Assembly: GCA_014529385.2 (NCBI GenBank)
Contig: CM043948.1
Coordinates: forward strand, 80,712,760 to 80,776,759
DNA: 64,000 nucleotides
Reading direction: 5' to 3'
From: Adiantum capillus-veneris
Taxonomy: Eukaryota; Streptophyta; Polypodiopsida; Polypodiales; Pteridaceae
Shown: positions 35,704 through 46,754 of the stretch, one piece after another
Layout: every line of letters starts with the position of its first letter
Position numbering within the stretch: position 1 is the stretch's first letter
Notes under the pieces: generated by a model
The model's database searches: none
Told to the model about the DNA's origin: nothing
What the model saw: the letters and a program-made list of their open reading frames with translations, nothing else
Program-made: the position numbers and the translations under genes

Positions 35704-36092
35704 ACTCTAAGAGCTACCCAAGGCAGAACGCTCGCTGCCGCTCTGTGCACGCACCTACATCCCCCCCCCCCCCCCGGCCTTCGCTCACACCTCCCCCCTC
35801 CTCCCTCGCGCTGCGCATTACCTTGCCCGCTGCCCTGCCTGCCGCTGTCCAGCCCACCAGCGCGCTGCCCGCTGCCCTGCCTGCATGGGTTACAGCCAGC
35901 CAGCCTGCTTGCGGTACGCCAGCCCTCGCGCCCCCTTTTCGCCATCGCTACACTGCCCGGCCCTTGGCCTCAGCCCTCCACCCGTCCCCTGTTTCCCTTT
36001 TTCGCCTTCCGCCTGCCTGTAGGCTGTTTTTTCAGCTTGCTGGCATTCGCCTCGACATCAACGACCTTATCCTTTCAACAACAGACACAGAA
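35704..36092 (+). promoter_or_regulatory. Probable 5' UTR/promoter region of LINE A2
   Basis: C- and CT-rich stretch with repeated CCTGCCGCTG/CGCTGCCC-type words between the end of B3 homology and the first ORF1 codons. LINEs carry an internal promoter at the 5' end. I infer that role only from position and composition. Confidence 0.4.
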
Positions 36093-37930
36093 TGGTGACC
36101 TTTGCTCCACCTCAGAGGACTCCACAGAAGCCCCCTTGCCCGACACCGCGGAGCCGACCCTTCGACTTGCTCTTTCGCCAGAAGAGCAAGCAAGCTTGAT
36201 GGCCGAAGTGAAGCGCTTGCAAGCCACTTCGGTTACCTGTAAGATCATTGGCACTTGGCCCAGTCGGGGCGAGATTCGGGATTTATTACAGGCCCGTCTT
36301 CTCTCTGATGTGGGCAAGATCACCGATGTCCAAATCCTCGGGAGAGGGTACTACCAGGTCGAGTTCGAGTCTGCAGATATGACGACCAAGGTGATTTCAA
36401 TGAGCCCACTCGGCATCAGAGCAGCTCGACTTACTTCCGACGTTGGCATCACGATTTTGACCCTGCTACAGATGTGCTCGAGGAGGAGGCAGACTTGCCG
36501 ATTTCGGTTTGTTTCCCAGGCCTGAGGCGAGTGTACCATCCCCTCATACCCAAGATTGGTTCCATGTTCGGGACAATTTTGGAGTCTCCACGCACGGCAG
36601 CTTCAGTTGTGGCCAAGGCCGCAGGTCTACCTACTGTGCGGGTTCTCGTTCGTGACACTCCCTCGGTGGCACTGCTACCTAGGGTGAGTGGGGGATGGAT
36701 CAGACAGAGTGTGGAGTATTCGGGTCTCCCTAACCAGTGTTTCATTTGCAGACAAATGGGCCATATGGCAAAGGCCTATCCTCGCAGGAGACCTTGACCC
36801 ACAGCGCACCATGCGTAGCCTCCCAAGGCTGAGCATGCCAAGCAGCCAGGTACACAGGCTAGTACTTCGACAGAGACCAGTGACTAACCAGCCAATGGTT
36901 GGCAGCAGGTGCCTGGCCGCTGCTAGCGGAGAGCTCACCCCACTGCTCCTCTTGGTGGCCGACCTGTTATAGCTCAGCAGCACTGGGTTTCGACTGGGAA
37001 CCGTTTCAACCCCCTTCAGCAGGGCCTGCCTGAGGAGGCCCCATCCACTTCTATTCCTCCACCATCACCTCCTACTCCCTCGGCCGCTGCCGCCCCGCCT
37101 CCCCCGCCCCCTCCCCCCTCCACCTTCGCCCCCCCGCCCCTCCTCTCCCCGATGGGGCCCACAGCCTCGTCTCCCGATCCCTCCACCACTCCTCCTCAAA
37201 CGCAAGGTACTGGGTACTGGCCACACTTCTGCCGCGAGGCGTTCTCTTGGTAGTGCTTTTGCTACGAGCCGTGTGGCTCGTGAGGGACAGTCCCACCTAA
37301 GGCCACCTTTTTGGGTGCTCACTTCTCCCTTTGCAGCGATCCCAGAGGTCTGACAAGCTTCGACATTCGCAGACGTTAGGATTTCTTCGACTATAGCTTC
37401 ACTCGGTTTCTGGGTGATTCCTCTTCCGACTTGGAGGAGGCCAGCTTTCGAGTCCACGTCCTCTTTCTTGCAACTAGAGGCAGTGAGGCCCTGGACACAG
37501 TGGTGGATTTCTCCTTTCCGTTGTGTGGTAGGGATATCACAGAGTGGACCCGCACAGAGTCCAGGACTGGCTCCAGACCCAGGCTACTGAGTTCTTACAC
37601 CACACGGGGGACTTAGCAGTGACAGATTTGGTGCAGACACTTTGGCCTCTTGCCAAGTTCAGCGTGACCTCGAGATGCAGCGGGTTGTAGGCACATTGTG
37701 GTGCACTTGTTTGCTGACACTCAGTGCCCTCCGTGTTATGTTTTTGTGCATGAGGATTCTTGGACAGAGGATGTAGCCCTTCGGGCTGCACCCTCGGCTT
37801 GGACCTGGGTGGGACAATCACTTCTTGCACGCTTGTCTAGAGGTCGTTCGGATGCGGATTACTCCCCATCCAAACCGGCCTCAAAGATAGAGAGGTTGGC
37901 TGCTGTTGTGGCATCTGTTTTCTCTCACTG
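36093..37930 (+). pseudogene. LINE A2 ORF1 (DUF4283-like and CCHC knuckle), frameshifted
   Basis: ORF1 candidate start at the ATG 36093. The DUF4283-like part has SVTCKIIGTWPSRGEIRDLL, VGKITDVQILGRGYYQVEFE and FPGLRRVYHPLIPKIGSMFG. Then comes LPNQCFICRQMGHMAKAY (36739-36780), a CX2CX4HX4C knuckle whose last Cys is Tyr. A long Pro-rich stretch (37040-37200) and DLEEASFRVHVLFLATRG (37430-37480) follow. Several frame changes and stops occur. In plant LINEs this type of ORF1 binds the RNA. Confidence 0.7.
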
Positions 37931-37935
37931 ACTCC

Positions 37936-38753
37936 ATGAGGATCATCTCATGGTATGTGCATGGATTAGGAGGGCCCCAGTTTCGCCGTCAGAGGGGTCG
38001 GCAGCGTCAGGAGCTGCAGAGATGCTTTGTGGGTGGTGAGATTGACATTCTTATGCTGCAGGAGTATCACCTTTGTGAGAGCCGCATTCGGCATTGTGGT
38101 CAGATTTTGTGTGGTCGCTATGAGACTTTTTGGTCAGCTGCTTTGGACCTGGAGGCATCCAGGGTGGGGTATGTATGACCATTGCGGACTCTTTGCAGCA
38201 GGCCATTGTGGGCAGGGGGATTATTGTGCCAAGCAGGGTTCAATGGATTACTATGCAGGTTCAGGGTTGCCTGATGGGCTTCCTGAACATCTACGCGCCT
38301 AATGTGGCGAGCGCACGTGCAGAGTTTTGGGCTCACATTGCAGAGTCTCTGTCGCAGGCAGAGCAATGGTGCATTGGGGGAGACTTCAACATGTTTGGAG
38401 GTAGCCATACTACTGTGCATGGAGATGACTTGGCGGCTTGGGAGAGGTTATGTATGACTTTACCGGTTTCAGATGTGTGGCAGCATTCTAGCTTTGTGAG
38501 GCCACCTCACAACCTGGCCTTCTCTCGTTCGGACCATCGAGTAGTAGGAGCGAATCTCTCACGGATAGATCGCTTCTACACTAGTGATCACTTCTGTGAC
38601 TTGGGAGGGACTGTTGGCATTTTGGCTGGGATATCCTTTTCAGACCATGCACCAGTGATTCTCGCGATGACTGATAGGCAGAGGAGGGCGAGCACCATGC
38701 TACGCATCCCAGAGAGGGTCTTGCTGGACTCTGCGCTGAGAGAGCGAGTGTAG
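37936..38753 (+). pseudogene. LINE A2 endonuclease, first copy (N-terminus plus unit A)
   Basis: Starts MRIISWYVHGLGGPQFRR at 37936 (usual LINE start is a WN-R-G-type motif, changed here to WYVHG), with IDILMLQEYHL (catalytic E). It shifts frame near 38175 and continues as unit A (38213-38753) with GFLNIYAPNVASARAEFW, WCIGGDFNM, SRIDRFYTSDHFCDL and SDHAPVIL. About 24 bp after GGDFNM are deleted. It ends at GAGAGCGAGTGTAG, where the next unit begins. Confidence 0.8.
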
Positions 38754-39199
38754 GCAGGGGGGTTATTGTGCCAGGCAGGGCTCAGTGGATTACTATGCAG
38801 GTTCAAGGTTGCCTGATGGGCTTCCTAAACATCTACGCGCCTAATGTGGCGAGCGCACGTGCAGAGTTTTGGGCTCACATATGCCGCAGGCAGAGCAATG
38901 GTGCATTGGGGCAGACTTCAACATGTCGGAGGACCCAGCTGACAGGGTTGGTGGTAGCCATACTACTGTGCATGGAGATGAGTTGGTAGCTGGGAGAGGT
39001 TATGTATGACTTTGCGGGTTTCAGATGTGTGGCAGCATTCTAGCTTTGTGAGGCCACCTGACAGCGTGGCCTTCTCTCGTTCGGACCGTCCAGTGGGAGG
39101 AGCGAATCTATCACGGATAGATCGCTTCTACACTAGTGATCACTTCTGTGACTTGGGAGGGACTGTTGGCATTTTGGTTGGGACTTCCTTTTCGGAAGG
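38754..39199 (+). repeat. Endonuclease tandem unit B
   Basis: Restarts the sequence GCAGGGGGGTTATTGTGCC ... GGCTTCCTAAACATCTACG that unit A already contained, and runs to TTGGGACTTCCTTTTCGGA. It lacks about 12 bp after GCTCACAT (also missing in unit D) and a few bases at AGCTGGGAGAGG. Confidence 0.85.
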
Positions 39200-39354
39200 A
39201 AGCATTCTAGCTTTGTGAGGCCACCTGACAGCGTGGCCTTCTCTCGTTCAGACCGTCCAGTGGGAGGAGCGAATCTATCACGGATAGATCGCTTCTACAC
39301 TAGTGATCACTTCTGTGACTTGGGAGGGACTGTTGGCATTTTGGTTGGGACTTC
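39200..39354 (+). repeat. Endonuclease tandem unit C (short)
   Basis: 155 bp from GAAGCATTCTAGCTTTGTG to TTGGGACTTCCTT, repeating the middle of unit B. The junctions use short identities: GAAGCATTCT at the left, CTTCCT at the right. Confidence 0.85.
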
Positions 39355-39838
39355 CTTCCTAAACATCTACGCGCCTAATGTGGCGAGCGCACGTGCAGAG
39401 TTTTGGGCTCACATCTGCCGCAGGCAAAGCAATGGTGCATTGGGGGAGACTTCAACATGTTGGAGGACCCAGCTGACAGGGTTGGTGGTAGCCATACTAC
39501 TGTGCATGGAGATGAGTTGGCAGCTTGGGAGAGGTTATGTATGACTTTGCGGGTTTCAGATGTGTGGCAGCATTCTAGCTTTGTGAGGCCACCTGACAGC
39601 GTGGCCTTCTCTCGTTCGGACCGTCCAATGGGAGGAGCGAATCTATCACGGATAGATCGCTTCTACACTAGTGATCACTTCTGTGACTTGGGAGGGACTG
39701 TTGGCATTTTGGTTGGGACTTCCTTTTCGGACCATGCACCAGTGATCCTCGCAATGACTGATAGGCAGAGGAGGGCGAGCACGATGCTACGCATCCCCGA
39801 GAGGGTCTTGCTGGACTCTGCGCTCAGAGAGCGAGTGG
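39355..39838 (+). repeat. Endonuclease tandem unit D
   Basis: Starts CCTAAACATCTACGCGCC and is almost identical to unit B, including the 12-bp deletion after GCTCACAT. It runs to GAGAGAGCGAGTGGAGGC. The open frame 39403-39876 includes GGDFNMLEDPADRVGG, SRIDRFYTSDHFCDLGG and FSDHAPVIL, so this copy could still fold as an endonuclease core. Confidence 0.85.
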
Positions 39839-39863
39839 AGGCAGGGGGATTATTGTGCCACGC
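39839..39863 (+). repeat. Start of endonuclease unit E, cut by G3; last five bases are its TSD
   Basis: GGCAGGGGGATTATTGTGC is again the unit start. CACGC at 39859-39863 pairs with CAGGC at 55021-55025 across element G3. Unit B has CAGGC at the same place, so CACGC is a later change. Confidence 0.8.
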
Positions 39864-40401
39864 TGTCACAAAGTGATGACGAGGCGGACAGCAAAAACCC
39901 TAATTTCTGCCAGAAACCCTAAAATTCCTGCAAACCCTAATTTCTGTCGGAAACCCTAATTTCCGAAAATCGCGGAGGCTGAAAAATAAATAAATAAATA
40001 AAAATTTGGAAAATGATGAGCGATGCGAATTTTGCTTTTTTGTATAAAAAAAGAGAAAAGACTCTCTAAGAGAGAGAGAGAACTGATGCTTTTTATTTTA
40101 AAAGCTTTTGGGGCTCTGCTTTTGGGCATCCCTTGTACCTTTAAATTAGTGGTGAGGGCCTCACTTCTCAGAGCATCTGGATGCAGAGTCTGAGAGTGAA
40201 ACCCTAGAGACTCTCTTGTACTTTGATGTGATTAATATAAAAAGAAATACCGAAAGGGGCGCCAGTCTTTGGGGCCAATATCTCTAGGCACGGAGCTCCG
40301 CCGGGCCAGTGCAAATCTATTGTGATCTGTGAATTATTTTCAAGTGGTTATTTGGTGCTGTCGCGGTTGATTCTTGACTTGGAGTGTCCAAGTCTGTTAC
40401 A
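39864..40401 (+). repeat. G3 5' LTR (538 bp)
   Basis: Starts TGTCACAAAGTGATGACG and ends TCCAAGTCTGTTACA. It has several AAACCCTAA telobox-like words near 39896-39960, an A/T-rich zone with TTGTATAAAA (about 40040, TATA-like), and GGGGCGCCAGTCTTTGGGGC in the R/U5 part. Confidence 0.92.
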
Positions 40402-40402
40402 G

Positions 40403-40414
40403 TGGTATCAGAGC
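40403..40414 (+). other. G3 primer-binding site (initiator tRNA-Met)
   Basis: TGGTATCAGAGC one base after the LTR end; the standard plant LTR-element primer site for initiator tRNA-Met. Confidence 0.93.
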
Positions 40415-40473
40415 ACGGCCGATTTCTCTTCTACGGGAAATCCGATCCCCGAAAAAAAAATTCCACGGCACCT

Positions 40474-41983
40474 ATGGCTTCAAACAATGATCAGTCGACT
40501 CCCTCTGCATCTGGAAATGCGGGCTGGGATCACAACGAAGATTCATACAAAGAATATGACCCACCTCGGCTTACTCAGGCGGAGCAAAGAGAGATGAAGC
40601 GTCGTCAATTGATTGGCGATGCAACAAAGATGATGCTCAATTTTGCCAAGGACCCGAAGATGGCAAAATATATGAACCAGACCTCTTTGGAAGAGGTACA
40701 GATGGAGTGGCAAAGAACCACAACACCGCTCCCGAAACCCGCTCTCAAGAAACCTTCTGCCTCCAAGAAATATACAGAGAAGGAACTAGAGAACATGGTT
40801 GATGTACGGATTGCTCAGCTTTTCAACGTGCAAAAGAAAGACAAAAAGCACGGCAAAAAGCAGATGAAAGGCACTGACTTCCCGGGATATTTGGGTCGTC
40901 GGTCGACATTTGACAAGGCAAAGAAACAGAAGAAGCATGTTCGATTTGAAGGAGTACCCAGTTCTTCTTCTTCTTCTTCTTCTGACAGTTCTTCTAGCTC
41001 TTCAGATTCGAGCGAAGAAGACTGAAAAGGTAAAAAGCGAAGCAAGAAACAAAGCTTCGGAAAGGGCAAGAAGAAGGCTACATCTCACCCAGAGACTGAC
41101 AGTTCTACTAAGGACAGACAGCTGAGATTCTGATGATGGAAACTTTTATGCGAACAAGAAGAATTTTTACAAAGCTAACCAGTATGACTTTCTCAAAAAT
41201 AAAAGTAAGAAAGTCCGAGAGTTTAAGGAAGGTGGCCACTCGATCAAGTTTGATACTTTTTCAGGATACTCAGATGCTTCGAAGGCTGTCTTTTATACAG
41301 CAGACATCGCTTTCGCGAGAGGACGCTATTCAGAGCACTCCAAGATTTGGAGAGCTACCTCTTACTTTAAGGGGAATGCTCGTACTTGGTGGTCCACTCT
41401 TCTTTTAAACAAGACTGCGCCAGTTAAATGGCTGAAATTTAAGAAGCTTTTAATTTCTTCTTGGTTGACGCAAGAATATAAACGAGATATACAAGCTGCT
41501 TGGAACCATCTTCGGATGACCAAGAAAGATACAATCAATGCTTATTGTGTAAGATTCTGGAGCTCTTTTCTACCCGCCTCTTCATTCAAGAAGATCTCGT
41601 TCAGAGAATAGATTAAGCAGTTTACCTTGGGTCTACCTACAGAGATCCGAGATCACTGCTTGGAACAGAAGTCAGCTTCTATTCAGGAGTTGATGAGTCA
41701 TGCGAAGCGGGGCTTTGCCATTCACTCTAGCAGTTTGACCTACCCCACAGATAAGGCCATGACACAACGAGCGGAACAGACTTCTAGGAATGAAAGTAGA
41801 AAGAAAAAGAGCAACCCAGGGAAAAAGATGCACGACCCAAGCTTACTCATGAGGAGAGAGCTCGCTTCATCAGAGAGGGGAAGTGCTTTGGATGCGGGGA
41901 ACATGGACATATCTCCGCAAAGTGCCCTAAAAAGTCACAGAAAGAACAAAATGATAAAGACGACGACAGGCCTGAGAGTTTGA
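40474..41983 (+). pseudogene. G3 gag, frameshifted
   Basis: ATG at 40474 (MASNNDQSTPSASG) opens an N-terminal part ending in a Ser/Asp/Glu-rich tract and a TGA at 41023. The Retrotrans_gag core follows in other frames (FDTFSGYSDASKA-like, TSYFKGNARTWWSTLL, about 41250-41405, and KQFTLGLPTEIRDHCLEQ near 41620). The knuckle CFGCGEHGHISAKC is near 41890-41932. The order and the GNARTWW/GNAGQWW block match the G1 gag. At least three frame breaks. Confidence 0.8.
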
Positions 41984-42019
41984 GAGCAGCTGAGGAATGT
42001 GGCAGAAAAGGCAGATAGA

Positions 42020-42430
42020 AAAGCAGAACTGGTACCACATGGCGTGGGACCTGCACCGAATCTAATGAATGAAAGTACAGACTTTGCCTCTTTTGGGGCA
42101 AAGTGAAGCAAGCTCTTTTGAAGGAGCCAAGGCCAACTTCTTTTCACTTGGAATTGGCAGCTCGATTTGGAATTACGCCCGACAGACTGACGCCACAGGC
42201 GGAGGTAGTTCGACTGGCACCCGGATGGGATGTTGCCATTACACCGAGCATTGGCAAACTTTGTTTGCAATGACAAGGGTGTTCAGGGCACGCGAGTGAC
42301 GTTCTACTCAGGATCCCTTGGTACCACAAGAACTACGCCATGGTTGACTACCGGGCCGAGAAAGCGACTTTGATAAATGAAGGGCTTAGAGATTGTACTT
42401 GATGAACTTCAATTTCTTACGCATTCTTTT
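42020..42430 (+). pseudogene. G3 protease relic
   Basis: Recognised by comparison with G1. SSFEGAKANFFSLG near 42106-42150 stands for FFDPGAKANFIS, and AVVRLA/AITPSIGKLCLQ near 42205-42270 stands for AVTPIIGKLRLH. IPWYHKNYAMVDY follows near 42310-42350. The catalytic Asp is lost and the frame changes several times. Confidence 0.65.
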
Positions 42431-42516
42431 GGGAGAGAACTGAACGCTGGATAAAGGTTGAATATGTTTTGACCTGATCAAAAGAACGCCAAGATTTTGC
42501 TCCACACTCATGCCGA

Positions 42517-43123
42517 TTGCTTTTCAGAGGGCCTGAAGATCAAACCATTGATCTGATACATGGAAGCACGCCACCGAATCGGCCACCTTATCGTGTGAGC
42601 CGAGTACAGAATGAAAAGATTATGAACCTAGTGAAAGACCTCTTGGAAAAGGGTCTTGTCCAGCCTAGTACTTCACCGTATTGCTCTCCAATGTGGTTGG
42701 TTTTGGAAGAAAGACGGATCTTGGAGAATGTGCATCGATTATAGCGCTCTCAACAAAATCACCATCAAGAACAGATTTCTGATTCCTAGGATCGATGATA
42801 TACTTGACAGGTTACAGGGATCCTCGTGCTTTAGCAGGATTGACTTGAAGAGTGGATATCATCAGATCAAGATAGCACCAGGAGATGTCTACAAGACAGC
42901 TTTTCGGACGACTTTTGGGTTATTTGAGTTTTTGGTGATGCCTTTTGGCTTAACCAATGCTCCTGCGACATTTAACCGGATGATGGACAGGATTTTTCGA
43001 GAGTACAGGCTATTTATTGGCACTTTCTTTGACGACATCATTGTTTTCTCCAAGAATGAGGCAACACAGAGATCATCTGCTTCAAGTCTTTCAGGCATTA
43101 CGAGATCACACGTTAGTGATTAA
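42517..43123 (+). pseudogene. G3 reverse transcriptase, one frameshift
   Basis: QTIDLIHGSTPPNRPPYR and [19 protein letters not shown] in one frame to about 42700, then [50 protein letters not shown] and the catalytic [10 protein letters not shown] (about 43028-43057) in the next. The frame ends at 43123 through a shift after AT-rich sequence, and the RT C-terminus continues in the next feature. Confidence 0.85.
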
Positions 43124-44542
43124 TGCAAAGAAAAGTGAATTTTTCCTACCAAGAGATACACTTTTTGCGACACATTGTGTCAGCAGCAAGAGTGCAAATG
43201 GACCCGGCCAAGATAGAGACTATCCGTGATTGGCCCGATTTGAGGAATGTCCATGAAGTTAGAAGCTTCTTGGGACTGTGTTCGTACTACAGGCGGTTCA
43301 TACGAAAGTTTGCAGAGGTTGCTTCCCCTTTGCATACCTTGACACAGAAAGGAGTACCTTTTTCGTGGGGACCCACAGAGGTGACTGCCTTTTGGACATT
43401 GAAAGAGAAATTGACTACGGGACCTATTTTGACTTTGCCGGACTTGCAGAAGTCATTTGAAGTATATTGTGATGCTTGTGGTCGTAGTCTGGGTGTTGTC
43501 TTGATGCAAGAAGGCCATGTCATAGCTTACAAGAGCCGTTTGTTCTCTAGGCCGGAGATGACAGCACAGATCTATGAGAGAGAGCTTTTGGCGGTTATCC
43601 ATGCTCTTACTCAGTGGCGGCATTACCTACTCGGAGTGGATTTTACTGTCTTTACAGACCATCAGAGTTTGCACTACTTCTTGTCACAGAAGCAGCTTTC
43701 GGAAAAGCACATGCGGTGGGCGAACATCTTGTCACAGTTCCACTTCCAGATTGTCCATGTGCAGGGACAGAAGAATGTGGTGGCAAATGCTTTGTCTCGG
43801 AAACCGTTGGTTCTGGCTGTTTACGCGATACATCATAGAAGCTTCGAGGATATGGTCGATCAGTATGCCACGGATACAGATTTTGCAGATATTTTCACAC
43901 GGATACGGGATGGGGAGATAGTAGCTGGATACTCCCTTCGGGAAGGCTACTTGATGAAAAAGACTATGTTGTGCGTTACACAGCCGTTGAGGGATAACAT
44001 TATGACTGAATGCCACTGTCCACCTTTTACGGGTCACCGCGGCATTGCTACCACCATGAAGGGGGTAGAGAGATACTTCTTTGGGCCGAGACTCAAAAAA
44101 GATGCGGAAAAGTTTGTGCGCAGTTGCTTGGTATTCCAGAAGGTCAAGTTTGACAGGCATAAGGCACAGGGATTGTTACAGCCTTTACCCATACCCACCC
44201 ACCCCTGCGAAAGTATTGGAATGGATTTCATTTTTGATCTCCCAAGAACACAGAATGATCACGATGATTTTCCGATTACATGGCACGTCTGAGACGATCG
44301 TCTCCGACAGAGACCCCAGATTCATGAGTTTGTTTTGGAAGGCAATTTGGGAGAACATTGGCACGCAGTTGCAGTTCTCGTCATCCTTCCACTTGCAGAC
44401 TGACGGGCACTTTGAGATTGCCAATTCAGTGATTTTAGATTTATTGAAGTCTTGTATCTCGGATCAGAAGACTCAATGGGAAAAGAACTTACCTTTGGTG
44501 GAATTTACCTACAATAACACGATACACTCTTCGACGGGGAAG
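43123..44542 (+). pseudogene. G3 RNase H and integrase N-terminal half, with internal deletion
   Basis: [40 protein letters not shown] (RNase H-like D), YERELLAVIHALTQWRHYLLG, FTVFTDHQSLHYFLSQ and NVVANALSRKP. Then integrase: PPFTGHRGIATTMKGVERYF and RSCLVFQKVKFD (HHCC zinc motif with the fourth Cys replaced by Phe) and SIGMDFIFDLPR (first catalytic D). About 40 codons are missing between HDD and the HGTSETIVSDRDPRFMS block (second D), and the frame shifts there. HLQTDGHFEIANSVI holds the catalytic E. The gene is cut after STGKT at 44546 by T1. Confidence 0.85.
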
Positions 44543-44546
44543 ACGC
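44543..44546. repeat. T1 target-site duplication, left copy (ACGC)
   Basis: ACGC before the T1 5' LTR, repeated at 53265-53268. Removing T1 and one copy restores an open integrase frame across the junction. Confidence 0.85.
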
Positions 44547-45700
44547 TGTCAGGAGTTTTCTGGAGCAAGGGATTGCGCATATGTACATACACATGCATGG
44601 TGCATCGAATAAAGGATTGCCCAATTTCCATAGCCAGGTGGTTACGTGGGGCCCACGTGTGTACAGGTACGACAAGGTGTACATAGTGCAGCGATTTTCA
44701 CTATTACCAGTACCAGTGTGTTTTTTCTACAATAAGGAGGAGTTGGTAGCGCGTAAAACTTCTCGAGGAAGCTATCCGCGGGCCGACGACATGAGGTAAG
44801 CAGGTGCGTCAGATGGCATCTAGTGGCGTCAGGACGTCGAATGGGGTCAGTACTTGCACGCGGAGAAGTACGAACACGACGTGGGTGTTTTCTTGTGATA
44901 CTTATGCAGAAAGGTCATCATGAGGACCACTTTTTGGGGCTACTTCACGTGGTTGCGGGATGCATTATTGGGAAAAACTGAGTGCCAGGTGTGCGGATGA
45001 TGCAAAAAGGTGACAACTATGCACTGCGAGGTCAGTTTTTGGCCTGTTCGGGGTCCGTTTGAGGTCATGTAGAAGGCCAAGGGTGCCCAAGTAATAAAGC
45101 TAAGTGTGGGAATTGAAAAAACTGAGAGAAGACCAGAAAAAACGTGGAGAAGAGAGGAGGAACAGCCGCAGGTGTGTTTTTGGGATTTTTGGAGCCTGTT
45201 TTTGGTCGTAAACTGCTCATCCGATGTCGGATTTGAGCACTTTGACATTGTAGACTGGGGTTTTGGGCCGTTCCGGACACGATGGCGCTATCCATTTTGC
45301 CAAATTCCTCACTCTTTTTGTGTTGTTTTGGCTGTGTAAGTTTCTCCTATGAGCGAAGATTCTGCTCCAATTTGTGATTGTATCTGGTATCTTTTACCCA
45401 TATTGTGTGAGCTATTTGCCCCATTGGTGTTGGTCCAAGATCAATTGTATCTAAACATCAGAAATTCTCCTCTTTTGAGCTGAGTTTTTTGGGTGGGTGT
45501 GTGTGTGTGTGTGTCTGTGTGGAGTGGGCAAGTGGATAGTCTCTCTCCTCTCACTCCAGAGGTGTGTTCCCTGTCTCGGCCAGGTGTGTTGTGTAAGCCG
45601 AGTGGTGCCCCATAGTGTGTGTGTGTGTGTGTGTGTATCATTCCAAGAGTGTGTGTCGGGTCGTTATAGAGGCGCTGTGTGTGTGTTCATCCCGCTCACA
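44547..45700 (+). repeat. T1 5' LTR (1154 bp)
   Basis: Starts TGTCAGGAGTTTTCTGGAGC and ends CATCCCGCTCACA. It has a (GT)n tract near 45499-45520 and a second near 45616-45638, longer than in the 3' LTR. It contains no gene despite several short frames. Confidence 0.92.
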
Positions 45701-46754
45701 TTCTTTTGGCACCCCCACGGAGGATCTTCTTCGAGTACCTTCTACTTCGAGCTTCAAGCTTCGAGATTCGGGATCACAGGTTACAGAATACAGGTTACAA
45801 GTTACAAGGACAGGAACAGGTACAGGTGATTCACACAGGTACAGGTAGCTGGAGTACAATGATATACTAGTAGTGATGTCACTTGCAGTTGTTGTGGGTA
45901 TGCATCACTTGGCGCCTGTTTGAGCGCATTGTCTGCTGGATTGTACGTTACTTGTGGAAACTGCCATGGTACGCCTTTGTGGAGCCATATATGGTTTTAT
46001 TTGGCAGTCCCAGCCATTTCTGAGACTTGGTCTGGAAGATAGTCATTTCTGAGACTTGACTATAGGCGATTTGCATTAGCCTTCGTGTGAGGGTCGATAG
46101 CGTGAGATTTTATTGAGCTGGGGGATTCTCAAATGTGGAGATCCTTTCGGTGATACAGGTAGCTCGAGCACCCTTTTCGTGACCTCGCCATAGGCTATGT
46201 ACTAGTGAGTCCTATTTTGATGCTCGGGTTCTATTGTTGACAGTTTATGCATACATATACAATCTATATTTTGGGTTCCTACTGCTCTACTTCTGGGGAA
46301 ACTCTGCCAGAATTTTTCCGAGTTGTGATGGCTGGTTTTTTAGTCTTTTGAGCCATTTATGCTGTTATGGTGCTGAAATTTTGGCAAAATCAGAGGATAA
46401 GCCTTCTTGGGAGCTTCATGGTTGGCTTTAATGGATGATCAAAATGGACCTCAATTCACTCCTTTTCATTTAACTCAAAGAATCCAGATAAATGTTCATG
46501 TGTCCAGGAAGATTTTTTTTCCAGCAGCGCATAGTCTTTATGTTCGGGCCAAGAAGATTAAGAGAGATCCTGGAATGTCCTTTGCCTATTGTAATTCCGA
46601 TGATTAACTATGAAAACTCATTTGATGTGCATGTGTTTGTCCTTATCTAAAGCTTGAGCACCATTGAGGTTTCTGGGGATTGAGTCAGTCAAAAGTTTTG
46701 GGTTCTTGCACGTGTGTTCGAAGGGGTTCTCAAAGCATTGAAACTTGGGTAGCC
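45701..46754 (+). other. T1 primer-binding site and long 5' leader
   Basis: TGGCACCCCCACGG at 45707-45720, six bases after the LTR, begins with the TGG expected of a primer site but is not the tRNA-Met type; I cannot name the tRNA with certainty. Direct repeats of ACAGGT...ACAG words follow at 45778-45850. The remaining about 0.9 kb shows no domain. Confidence 0.6.

Larger units (their letters stand above)
35704..39858 (+). mobile_element. LINE family A, copy A2, left part (ORF1 and repeated endonuclease)
   Basis: C-rich 5' region (35704-36090, with a run of about 15 C at 35761), then ORF1 with a DUF4283-like domain and zinc knuckle, then endonuclease. It continues right of G3 at 55021 to about 55600. 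RT is absent. It is inserted in the LINE B3 ORF1. Confidence 0.78.

Noticed and set aside
35128-36525. One 465-codon protein
   Set aside because: It is a chance fusion: LINE B3 ORF1 to about 35703, then LINE A2 5' region and ORF1 in the same frame.
45441-45870. Short Cys/Val-rich frames around (GT)n
   Set aside because: They lie inside the T1 5' LTR and are produced by the GT microsatellite.
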